Shown here: piece by piece, positions 17,080-25,112 of the stretch | How positions within the stretch are numbered: the first letter of the stretch is position 1 | Layout of the letters: every line of letters starts with the position of its first letter | DNA from: Bordetella petrii | GTDB lineage: Bacteria; Pseudomonadota; Gammaproteobacteria; Burkholderiales; Burkholderiaceae_B | NCBI RefSeq assembly: GCF_017356245.1 | Contig: NZ_JAFMZZ010000001.1 | Coordinates: forward strand, 2,653,943 to 2,717,942 | Direction of reading: 5' to 3' | DNA: 64,000 bases | Position numbers and translations under genes: made by a program | The notes under the pieces: generated by a model | Databases searched by the model: none | The model's input: the letters and a program-made list of their open reading frames with translations, nothing else | Told to the model about the DNA's origin: nothing

Positions 17080-18567
17080 ATGAGCCAGGAATCTCCCCAG
17101 CAACAGGGCGCGGCGCAGGCCGCGGAACAGGCCGGCGGGTCGCTGATCGACCAGCTGATCGAATCGACCCGCGTCAAGCCCGGCGACGATGCGTATTCGA
17201 TTACCCGCCAGGGGCTGGAAGCCTTCGTGGCGGAGCTGCTCGAACCCAACCGCGCGAAAGAGAAAGTCAGCCAGGGCCTGATCGACGAGATGATCGCCGG
17301 CCTGGACCGCAAGCTGTGCCGGCAGGTCGACGCGATCATGCACCAGGAACAGTTCCAGAAGCTGGAATCGGCCTGGCGGTCGCTGAAGTTCCTGGTCGAC
17401 AGGACCGATTTCCGCGAAAACAACCGCATCGAAATCCTGAACGTGTCCAAGCAGGCGCTGCTGGAAGATTTCGAAGATGCTTCGGACATCACGCGCTCGG
17501 GCTTGTACAAGGCCGTGTATACGGCCGAGTTCGGCCAGTTCGGCGGCGAACCGTTCGGCACCATTATCGGCAACTATGAGTTCGGCCCCGGCGGGCAGGA
17601 CATCAAGCTGCTGCAATCCGTGGCCAGCGTCGCCGCCATGGCGCACACGCCGTTCATCGCTTCGGCCGGGCCGCAGTTCTTCGGCATGGACGCCTATGCC
17701 GGCCTGCCGAACCTGAAAGACCTGGCCGCGGTATTCGAAGGCCCGCAGTACGCGAAGTGGAATGCCTTCCGGCAGACCGAGGACGCGCGCTTCGTGGGGC
17801 TGACCCTGCCCAACTTCCTGCTGCGCGTGCCGTACGGCGACGATACCGTGCCGACCAAGCAGTTCCGCTACAACGAGGACGTGTCAGGCGGCAGCAAGGA
17901 GTTCCTGTGGGGCAACGCGGCCTTCGCGTTCGCCAGCCGCCTGTCGGAAAGCTTCGCCCAGTACCGCTGGTGCGCCAACATCATCGGCCCGCAAGGCGGC
18001 GGCACGGTCGGCGACCTGCCGGTCTACAACTATGAGGCCATGGGCGAGACGCAGACCAAGATCCCCACCGAGGTGCTGATCTCGGAGCGGCGCGAATTCG
18101 AACTGGCCGAACAGGGCTTCATTGCGCTGACCATGCGCAAGAACACCGACAACGCCGCGTTCTTTTCCGCCAATTCGGTGCAGAAGCCCAAGTTCTTCGG
18201 CAACAACAAGGAAGGCAAGGAAGCGGAGCTGAACTACAAGCTCGGCACGCAACTGCCCTACATCTTCGTCGTGAGCCGGCTGGCGCATTACATCAAGGTG
18301 ATCCAGCGCGAGAACATCGGGACGTGGAAGGAGCGCACCGACCTGGAATCGGAGCTGAACAACTGGATCCGCCAGTACGTCGCGGATATGGACAACCCGG
18401 CGGCCGGCGTGCGCAGCCGCCGCCCGTTGCGCCAGGCCGAAATTACCGTGTCGGATGTGGAAGGTGATCCGGGATGGTACCGAGTGGGCCTGAAAGTGCG
18501 ACCCCATTTCAAGTACATGGGTGCGTCTTTCACGCTTTCCCTGGTGGGCAAGCTCGACAAGAGCTGA
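17080..18567 (+). CDS. tssC: T6SS contractile sheath large subunit TssC
   Basis: 495 residues, matching the family length. Characteristic blocks include the helix with Q-F-Q-K-L-E-S-A-W-R-S-L, G-E-P-F-G-T-I-I-G-N-Y-E-F, and the C-terminal core with R-P-L-R-Q-A-E-I-T-V. With TssB it forms the sheath whose contraction drives the spike out; ClpV later disassembles it. A 100-base gap with a strong hairpin separates it from hcp, unlike the near-zero gaps around it. Confidence 0.95.
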   Translation: MSQESPQQQGAAQAAEQAGGSLIDQLIESTRVKPGDDAYSITRQGLEAFVAELLEPNRAKEKVSQGLIDEMIAGLDRKLCRQVDAIMHQEQFQKLESAWRSLKFLVDRTDFRENNRIEILNVSKQALLEDFEDASDITRSGLYKAVYTAEFGQFGGEPFGTIIGNYEFGPGGQDIKLLQSVASVAAMAHTPFIASAGPQFFGMDAYAGLPNLKDLAAVFEGPQYAKWNAFRQTEDARFVGLTLPNFLLRVPYGDDTVPTKQFRYNEDVSGGSKEFLWGNAAFAFASRLSESFAQYRWCANIIGPQGGGTVGDLPVYNYEAMGETQTKIPTEVLISERREFELAEQGFIALTMRKNTDNAAFFSANSVQKPKFFGNNKEGKEAELNYKLGTQLPYIFVVSRLAHYIKVIQRENIGTWKERTDLESELNNWIRQYVADMDNPAAGVRSRRPLRQAEITVSDVEGDPGWYRVGLKVRPHFKYMGASFTLSLVGKLDKS

Positions 18568-18579
18568 CCCATTGTCAAC

Positions 18580-18618
18580 CCGGCAATGGCGTGCCGGCTG
18601 CCACCGGCACGCCGCCGG
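18580..18618 (+). other. Strong RNA hairpin between tssC and hcp
   Basis: Perfect 10-bp stem GGCGTGCCGG/CCGGCACGCC (18588-18597 with 18604-18613) and a 6-base loop, extended by CCGGC/GCCGG across a 3-base bulge. There is no T-run, so it is more likely an RNA-processing or stability element, or a partial attenuator, than an intrinsic terminator. Confidence 0.6.
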
Positions 18619-18667
18619 ACCTGCATTCAACGCAGATACTTTTTTCAACTGCAAGGAGTAATTTACC

Positions 18668-19153
18668 ATGGCTATGCCGTGCTACCTGACCCTCGAAGGG
18701 CAAAACCAAGGCAAGATCGAAGGGTCGTGCGAAGTCAGCGGACACGAGGGCAAGATCCTCGTCCAGGCCGTCGACCATTCCATCGAACTGCCCAAGAACC
18801 CGCAAACCGGACTGCCTTCGGGCAAGCGCCAGCACCTGGGCATCACCCTGGTGAAGGAAATCGACAAGTCGTCTCCCAAGCTGTACCAGGCGCTGTGCTC
18901 GGGCGAGCAGCTGAAGTCGGTGCTGCTGGAGTTCTACCGTATCAGCCCCAAGGGTACGGAAGAAAAGTACTACACCATCAAGCTCGAAAAGGCGGTGATC
19001 GTGGCCACGCACCTGTGGGTGCCCAACTGCCTGCAGCCCGACAATCGCCAGCTGGGCCACATGGAAGACATCGGCATGACCTACGAGAAGATCGTATGGA
19101 CGTGGGAGCCGGACGGCATCGAATCGGAAGATTCGTGGCTGGCGCCGAAGTAA
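18668..19153 (+). CDS. hcp: T6SS tube protein Hcp (TssD)
   Basis: 161 residues, the usual Hcp length. The N-terminus has Y-L-T-L-E-G-Q-N-Q-G-K-I-E-G-S-C, and H-L-W-V-P-N-C-L near 115 belongs to the Hcp core. Hexameric rings of Hcp stack to form the inner tube and also chaperone small effectors. The start at 18668 has AAGGAG about 10 bases upstream. Strong hairpins flank the gene on both sides (18580-18618 and 19166-19185), which may raise its mRNA level relative to neighbours. Confidence 0.95.
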   Translation: MAMPCYLTLEGQNQGKIEGSCEVSGHEGKILVQAVDHSIELPKNPQTGLPSGKRQHLGITLVKEIDKSSPKLYQALCSGEQLKSVLLEFYRISPKGTEEKYYTIKLEKAVIVATHLWVPNCLQPDNRQLGHMEDIGMTYEKIVWTWEPDGIESEDSWLAPK

Positions 19154-19165
19154 CTGCGTGAGAAC

Positions 19166-19185
19166 GCGGGCCCTTTGGGGCCCGC
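19166..19185 (+). other. RNA hairpin downstream of hcp
   Basis: Perfect 8-bp GC stem GCGGGCCC/GGGCCCGC with TTTG loop, 13 bases after the hcp stop and 10 bases before tssE. There is no T-run. It probably protects the hcp mRNA 3' end or partly attenuates read-through into tssE. Confidence 0.6.
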
Positions 19186-19194
19186 CACTGCCCC

Positions 19195-19614
19195 ATGAGA
19201 GAACTTCGATTGCTGGAACGCGTGGCCGGCCTGGGTGGCGACATGCAGCGTTCGCACATTACCCGCGCAGAGATCCTGGTCGAGTCGATCCTGAACCATC
19301 TCAGGCGCATTCTCAACACGCGCCAGGGCAGCGTGCCCATCGACCCGTCGTTCGGCGTGCCGGATTTCACCAACCTGGCGGGGTCGTTTGCCACCGGCAC
19401 CACCGGCCAGATGATCGAAGACATGAACCGCATGATCCAGCGCTACGAGCCGCGGCTGCGCCAGCCGCGGATCACCTTCGCCGAGTCCCAGGACGAGGTG
19501 CTGTCGCTGGCGTTTTCCATCTCTGGCCTGATCGCCGTGGATGACCACGAAATACCCGTACGTCTGACCTCGCACGTGGCCGCCAACGGCCATGTGTCCT
19601 TGAAAAGGCAATAG
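19195..19614 (+). CDS. tssE: T6SS baseplate protein TssE
   Basis: 139 residues of the gp25/lysozyme-like baseplate family without the catalytic glycosidase role. The motif I-L-N-T-R-Q-G-S-V-P-I-D-P-S-F-G-V-P-D typifies the gp25 fold, and E-P-R-L is conserved near residue 83. It forms part of the T6SS baseplate wedge with TssF and TssG, linking sheath and spike. The start is the ATG at 19195 just after the hcp hairpin; no strong ribosome-binding site is visible (CACTGCCCC). It ends 3 bases before tssF. Confidence 0.92.
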   Translation: MRELRLLERVAGLGGDMQRSHITRAEILVESILNHLRRILNTRQGSVPIDPSFGVPDFTNLAGSFATGTTGQMIEDMNRMIQRYEPRLRQPRITFAESQDEVLSLAFSISGLIAVDDHEIPVRLTSHVAANGHVSLKRQ

Positions 19615-19617
19615 GCC

Positions 19618-21342
19618 ATGCTGAATCGCTACTACGAACAGGAACTGGGCTACCTGCGCACGCTCGCGGCTGAATTCGCCGCCAGCAATCCCGCGCTGGC
19701 CCCGCTTCTGGGCGCAGGCAGCGCCAGCGACCCCGATGTGGAACGCCTGCTGGAAGGCGTCGCCTTCATGACGGGGCTGATGCGGCACCGGCTGGACGAC
19801 GATTTTCCCGAATTCATCCAGAACCTGGCGCAACTGCTGTTTCCGCACATGCTGCGGCCCCTGCCCTGCATGACCATCATGCGCTACCGGCCCCGCGCCG
19901 CGCTGGAGGGGCCGGTGACCATCCCGGCGGGCACCGAGTTCGCCTCTGTGCCGGTGGACGGCCTGCGGGCCATATTCCGGGCTTCGTTCCCGGTCACCCT
20001 CGAGCCCGTGGCGCTGTCGAGCGCCCAGTGGGAAGGCGGCGGCACCCAGGCGCGGTCGCTGCGGCTGCAATTCCGCCTGGCCGGCCTGCCGGGCGCGCCC
20101 TGGGCCGGCGACAGCCTGCGGTTCTTCCTGGGCGACGCGCACGCCGACGCGGCGCGCCTGTATCTGCTGCTGCTGCGCCATGTGCGCGAAGTGCGCATCA
20201 GCGCCGAGGGCGGCCCGCTGACCGTGCTGCCCGCCAGCGCCATCCAGCCGGCCGGCCTGCACCCCGACCTGGAACTGCTGCCGTGGCCGCGCGGCGCGCA
20301 CCCGGCCTGGCGCGTGCTGTACGAGTACTTCGCGCTGCCCGAAAAACTGCTGTTCCTGGACATCTCCGGCTTTTCCCGCTGGACCTCGCGCGGCACGGGC
20401 GACCGGTTCTCGGTGCAGATCATGTTCGACCAGGTGCCCGACTGGGCGCCCGCCGTCGGCGCGTCGAGCTTCATTCTGAACGCGACGCCGGCGGTCAACC
20501 TGTTCAAGCACGACGCGCATCCGATCCGGATCGACCATTTGCAGCCTGATTACCGCATCCGGCCGATCGCGCGCGGCAACCGGTCGGTGGAGCAGATTTT
20601 TTCCGTGGACAGCGTGCAGGCGCGCACCCCCGACGGCCGCGAGCAGGAATACCATGCTTTCTCGGCCATGCAGGGCGAGGATGCCGCCTCGTACAACCTC
20701 AGCATCCGCGCCTCGGCCCTGCACCGCGGCCATGACCATTTCCTGAGCCTGCCTTATGTCGGCGGCGAGACGCCGCAGGCCCTGACCCTGTCGACGCGGC
20801 TGACCTGCACGCATGGCGCGCTGCCGCAAGGCTTGCGGCTGGGCGATGTGTGCGAGCCCACCGACAGCTCGCCGGCGCGGGTGGAATTCAGCAACATCCA
20901 CGGCATTACGTCGTACAGCCCGCCCGTGATCGACAGCGCCCTGCTATGGCGCGTGCTGTCCCATTTGAACGCCAACCATCTGGCGCTTGCCAACGAGGGG
21001 CAGCTGCGCGACCTGCTGTCGCTGTACGTGCCGGCCCGCCAGGCCGATGCGCAACGCCATGCCGCCGCGCGCCGCAGCATCGAGTCGATCGGCCAGGTCA
21101 CTGTCGAGCCGGTGCGCCGCATTGTGCACGGCATGCCGGTGCAGGGCAATGAGGTGCGCATTGAATGCCGGGGCGACCACTTTCCCGGCCGCGGCAGCCT
21201 GTTCCTGTTCGGCACGGTGCTGGACGAATTCCTGGCCGGCACGACCGCCATCAACACCTTCAGCGCCCTGACGCTGGTGGACATCGTCAACGGAGAGACT
21301 CTGGAATGGCCAGCGAAGATCGGTCGCTATCGCCTGCTGTGA
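19618..21342 (+). CDS. tssF: T6SS baseplate protein TssF
   Basis: 574 residues, close to the usual ~590. The N-terminus Y-Y-E-Q-E-L-G-Y-L-R-T-L-A-A-E-F-A is the family hallmark, followed by the block with D-P-D-V-E-R-L-L-E-G-V-A-F and the F-P-E-F-I-Q-N-L-A motif. TssF with TssG and TssE forms the wedge of the baseplate on the cytoplasmic side. Its 3' end overlaps the tssG start by 37 bases. Confidence 0.94.
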   Translation: MLNRYYEQELGYLRTLAAEFAASNPALAPLLGAGSASDPDVERLLEGVAFMTGLMRHRLDDDFPEFIQNLAQLLFPHMLRPLPCMTIMRYRPRAALEGPVTIPAGTEFASVPVDGLRAIFRASFPVTLEPVALSSAQWEGGGTQARSLRLQFRLAGLPGAPWAGDSLRFFLGDAHADAARLYLLLLRHVREVRISAEGGPLTVLPASAIQPAGLHPDLELLPWPRGAHPAWRVLYEYFALPEKLLFLDISGFSRWTSRGTGDRFSVQIMFDQVPDWAPAVGASSFILNATPAVNLFKHDAHPIRIDHLQPDYRIRPIARGNRSVEQIFSVDSVQARTPDGREQEYHAFSAMQGEDAASYNLSIRASALHRGHDHFLSLPYVGGETPQALTLSTRLTCTHGALPQGLRLGDVCEPTDSSPARVEFSNIHGITSYSPPVIDSALLWRVLSHLNANHLALANEGQLRDLLSLYVPARQADAQRHAAARRSIESIGQVTVEPVRRIVHGMPVQGNEVRIECRGDHFPGRGSLFLFGTVLDEFLAGTTAINTFSALTLVDIVNGETLEWPAKIGRYRLL

Positions 21343-22352
21343 CGTCCGCCGGGGCCGACCCGCTGCTGGCGCAAGGGCATCGCTACGCTTTTTTCCAGGC
21401 GTTGCGGCTGCTGCGCCTGCGCAGCGCCGACGCGCAGGAATTCTCGCAGAACGTGCGCGTGCGCCCTGCCGCCACGCTGTCGTTCCCGGATCGCGACATC
21501 GAAGAGATCCAGCTCGACGAGGCCGGCAAGTACCGGATCACCGCCAACTTCTTCGGCCTGTACGGCGTTACCTCGCCCCTGCCGACGTTTTATACCGAAG
21601 ACCTGATCGAAGAGCAGCTGCAGGGCAGTTCGACGGCGCGCGATTTCATCGACATTCTGCACGCCGCTCTGTATCCGCTGCTGTTCCGCGCCTGGGAAAA
21701 AAACCGCACCTGGCTGGCGGTGGCCGAGCGGCAGGATGCCAATCGCCTGGACCATCTGTATGCGCTGGTGGGCATGGGCGGCGGCGCCGGCACGCATCAC
21801 CCGGGAGTGCGCGGCCTGCTGCCGCACGCAGGCAATTTCAACCAGTTTCCCCGCTCCGCGTTGGGCCTGCAGTCGTTGGCGGCAGGCCTGCTGGATGAAC
21901 TGCCCGTGGACGTGGAGCCATGCGTGCCCGAAATCGTCTCGATTCCCGAGCCGGCGCGCTGCCTGCTGGCGGAGCAGGCCTGCGAGCTGGGCGAGAACGC
22001 CATGCTGGGCAGCCGGATCGCCGAGCGGGCGGGCGGCCTGATCGTGCATATCGGCCCGATTCCGGCCCACCGGCTGCAAGACCTGCTGCCCGGCGCGGCG
22101 CTGCACGAGCGCCTGGTGCACGCCATTACGCTGTACCTGCGCGCGCCGCTGCGCTGTGTGCTGGGCCTGCGGGTCGAGCCGCGGCAGCGGCAAGGCGCCC
22201 GCCTGGGCGAAGGCTGGTGCCAGCTTGGCCTGGACACCTGGCTGCCCGAAAACATGCCGGGGGATGCCGAGAGCCCGTGGCCCCGTTACGACGAAGTCTT
22301 CCTGTCCATCGACACCGATCCGACACGAATTTCCAAAGAGGTCCTGCAATGA
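21306..22352 (+). CDS. tssG: T6SS baseplate protein TssG
   Basis: 348 residues. I chose the ATG at 21306, inside the tssF 3' end, because GGAGAG stands just upstream and the protein then begins at the normal family N-terminus (Y-A-F-F-Q-A-L-R-L-L near residue 27). Blocks N-F-F-G-L-Y-G-V-x-S-P-L-P and H-P-G-V-R-G-L-L are typical. It forms the baseplate wedge with TssF. It overlaps clpV by ATGA at 22349. Confidence 0.92.
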   Translation: MASEDRSLSPAVTSAGADPLLAQGHRYAFFQALRLLRLRSADAQEFSQNVRVRPAATLSFPDRDIEEIQLDEAGKYRITANFFGLYGVTSPLPTFYTEDLIEEQLQGSSTARDFIDILHAALYPLLFRAWEKNRTWLAVAERQDANRLDHLYALVGMGGGAGTHHPGVRGLLPHAGNFNQFPRSALGLQSLAAGLLDELPVDVEPCVPEIVSIPEPARCLLAEQACELGENAMLGSRIAERAGGLIVHIGPIPAHRLQDLLPGAALHERLVHAITLYLRAPLRCVLGLRVEPRQRQGARLGEGWCQLGLDTWLPENMPGDAESPWPRYDEVFLSIDTDPTRISKEVLQ

Positions 22353-25108
22353 TGCTGGTAGAACTGAAGCCCCTGTTCGCGCGCCTGAACCCTCACTGCT
22401 CGGCCGCCCTGGAGGGCGCCGCCGGCCTGACGCTGGCCCGCAATCATTACGAGATCGCGGTCGAGCACATGCTGCGCCGCCTGATCGAGGCGCCGGACGG
22501 CGACGCGGCGCGCATCCTCGCGCATTTCGATATTGATGCGCTGCGCCTGACCGCCCAGCTGGATGACGCGCTGGGGCAGTTGAAGAACGGCAATCCGGGG
22601 CGGCCCGTCTTTGCCGGGCTGCTTACCGAATGGGTGCAGGAATCGTGGCTGGCGGCCTCGATCACGCTGGGCCAGAGCCGCGTGCGCAGCGGCGCCATGT
22701 TGCTGGCGCTGGTTTCGCGCCTGAGCTATTACGGAGCCGGCACGCGCTACGCGGAAACATTGCGAGCGATCTCGCGCGAGCAGCTGGCGGCCGAATTCGA
22801 CAGCATTGTCGATGGATCCAGTGAAACCGACATGCGCATCGCCGACGGCGCGGCGGGTGCGGCAGATAGTGCCGCGGCGGGCGCGGGCGCGGGGGAAGCG
22901 GCCATCGGACGCTTCTGCGAGGACTTCACCGCCAAGGCCCGCGCCGGCAAGATCGACCCGGTGTTCGGCCGCGACAATGAAATCCGGCAGATGATCGACA
23001 TTCTGGCGCGCCGCCGCAAGAACAATCCCATTTGCGTGGGCGAGCCGGGGGTGGGCAAGACCGCGGTGGTCGAGGGCCTGGCCCTGCGCATCGTCAATGG
23101 CGATGTGCCCGACTTCCTGCGCGATACGCGCCTGCTGGGGCTGGACCTGGGCCTGCTGGAAGCGGGGGCCAGCGTCAAGGGCGAATTCGAGAACCGGCTG
23201 CGCGGCGTCATCGACGAGATCAAGGGCTCGGTCAAGCCGATCATCCTGTTCATCGACGAGGCGCACATGCTGATCGGCGCCGGCGGCCAGAGCGGCGGCT
23301 CGGATGCCGCCAATCTGCTCAAGCCCGCCCTGGCGCGCGGTGAACTGCGCACGGTGGCGGCCACCACCTGGTCCGAATACAAAAAGTACTTCGAGAAAGA
23401 CCCCGCCCTGGCGCGCCGCTTTCAATTGGTGAAGCTGGACGAGCCCGATGTGCTGACGGCCGTGCAGATCCTGCGCGGCCTGAAAGACCGTTATGAAGCG
23501 GCCCATGGCGTCACGGTGCGCGACGACGCCATCGTGGCGGCCGCCGAATTGTCGGATCGCTACATTACGGGGCGGCTGCTGCCCGACAAGGCCGTCGACC
23601 TGCTGGACACGGCGGCGGCGCGGGTGCGCATCGGCCTGGGCGTGAAGCCGGCCGAGCTGGAAAGCCTGGAAAGCCGCCTGGCCGGCCTGGAACGCGAGCG
23701 CGCGGCGCTGGCGCGCGACCTGCAGTTCCAGCCCGGCAGCTACAGCGACAGGCTGGGCGAGATCGAAACGGAACGCGTGGACCTGCAGGCGCAGCGCGAT
23801 GCGCTGGAAACCCGCTGGAAGATTGAAAAGGAAGCGGCAGAGGCCGTGTTGGCGCTGCGGCGCCAGTTGGGAGCGGCGCAGGACACCGCCACCGAACTCC
23901 CGATCGAAACCCCGTCGGAAAACACTGAAGCGCCTGCTGCCGCGCCGGGCGCCGGGCCGGCGGCAGCGCCGGAAGACGAGCCGGCCGCGGATGCCGCCGC
24001 GGCGCCGCCGGCCACGCCGCAAGCCCTGTCCGGGCAGCTGGATGCGGCCCGCGACAAACTGAAGAGCCTGCAGGGTGATTCACCCCTGGTGTTCATCGAA
24101 ACCGACCCCGACGCCGTGGCGCGCGTGGTATCCGACTGGACCGGCGTGCCCCTGGGCAAGATGCAGCGCGACGCCGTCAGCGGCGTGCTGGCGCTGGCCG
24201 ACCGCATCAAGGAACGCATACGCGGCCAGGACCATGCGGTCGACCAGATCGCGGCCACGGTCAAGGCGGCCCAATCGGGCCTGCGCGACCCGCAGCAGCC
24301 CCTGGGTGTGTTCTTGCTGGTGGGCCCGTCCGGCGTGGGCAAGACCGAAACCGGCCTGGCCGTGGCCGACCAGCTGTTCGGCGGCGAGCATGCGCTGGTG
24401 TCCGTCAATATGAGCGAGTTCCAGGAAAAGCATACCGTCAGCCGCCTGGTCGGCTCCCCGCCGGGCTACGTGGGCTACGGCGAAGGCGGCGTGCTGACCG
24501 AGGCCGTGCGTAAGCGCCCCTATTCGGTGGTGCTGCTGGACGAAGTGGAAAAAGCCCATCTGGACGTCGTCAACCTGTTCTATCAAGTGTTCGACAAGGG
24601 CACGCTGGCCGACGGCGAAGGCCGCGTGATCGACTTCAGCAACACGGTGGTGTTTCTGACCAGCAACCTGGCTACCGAGGAAATCGTGCGGCTGACGCGC
24701 GACGGCCGGCCCGACACCGAGGCGCTGACAACGGCCATACACCCTGTGCTGGCCAAGCATTTCAAGCCTGCGCTGCTGGCGCGCATGACCGTCGTGCCCT
24801 ACTACACCTTGCCGCCGTCCGAGCTGGCCGGCATTGTCGACCTGAAACTGAACAAGCTGGCGCAGCGGCTGGCGGCGGCCAACCGCATCCAGCTCAGTTT
24901 CGACGCCGCGGTGCGCGACACCATTGCCGCCCGCTGCACCGAAGTCGACAGCGGCGCCCGCAACATTGACTTTATTTTGCGCAAGAGCCTGATGCCCTTG
25001 CTGTCGGATACGGTGCTGTCGGCCTTGGCCGAAGGCCGTACCCTGAGCGCCCTGCACGTGGCGCCGGACGATAACAGCGGCTGGACCATCGCCGCCACAG
25101 AGACCTGA
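22349..25108 (+). CDS. clpV: T6SS AAA+ ATPase ClpV (TssH)
   Basis: 919 residues. The start at 22349 overlaps the tssG stop (a second ATG follows at once); longer in-frame extension only runs through tssG. The Clp-N domain covers residues ~1-150. Walker A1 is G-E-P-G-V-G-K-T (231-238), there is a coiled-coil middle region with an extra Ala/Pro-rich insertion (about 520-560), and Walker A2 is G-P-S-G-V-G-K-T (659-666) with Y-V-G-Y-G-E. ClpV recycles contracted TssB/TssC sheath using ATP. The length is somewhat above average because of the middle insertion. Confidence 0.95.
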   Translation: MMLVELKPLFARLNPHCSAALEGAAGLTLARNHYEIAVEHMLRRLIEAPDGDAARILAHFDIDALRLTAQLDDALGQLKNGNPGRPVFAGLLTEWVQESWLAASITLGQSRVRSGAMLLALVSRLSYYGAGTRYAETLRAISREQLAAEFDSIVDGSSETDMRIADGAAGAADSAAAGAGAGEAAIGRFCEDFTAKARAGKIDPVFGRDNEIRQMIDILARRRKNNPICVGEPGVGKTAVVEGLALRIVNGDVPDFLRDTRLLGLDLGLLEAGASVKGEFENRLRGVIDEIKGSVKPIILFIDEAHMLIGAGGQSGGSDAANLLKPALARGELRTVAATTWSEYKKYFEKDPALARRFQLVKLDEPDVLTAVQILRGLKDRYEAAHGVTVRDDAIVAAAELSDRYITGRLLPDKAVDLLDTAAARVRIGLGVKPAELESLESRLAGLERERAALARDLQFQPGSYSDRLGEIETERVDLQAQRDALETRWKIEKEAAEAVLALRRQLGAAQDTATELPIETPSENTEAPAAAPGAGPAAAPEDEPAADAAAAPPATPQALSGQLDAARDKLKSLQGDSPLVFIETDPDAVARVVSDWTGVPLGKMQRDAVSGVLALADRIKERIRGQDHAVDQIAATVKAAQSGLRDPQQPLGVFLLVGPSGVGKTETGLAVADQLFGGEHALVSVNMSEFQEKHTVSRLVGSPPGYVGYGEGGVLTEAVRKRPYSVVLLDEVEKAHLDVVNLFYQVFDKGTLADGEGRVIDFSNTVVFLTSNLATEEIVRLTRDGRPDTEALTTAIHPVLAKHFKPALLARMTVVPYYTLPPSELAGIVDLKLNKLAQRLAAANRIQLSFDAAVRDTIAARCTEVDSGARNIDFILRKSLMPLLSDTVLSALAEGRTLSALHVAPDDNSGWTIAATET

Positions 25109-25112
25109 ACCC

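Noticed and set aside
22286..24022. 578-codon open frame antisense to clpV
   Set aside because: It overlaps conserved ClpV motifs and shows shadow-frame composition.
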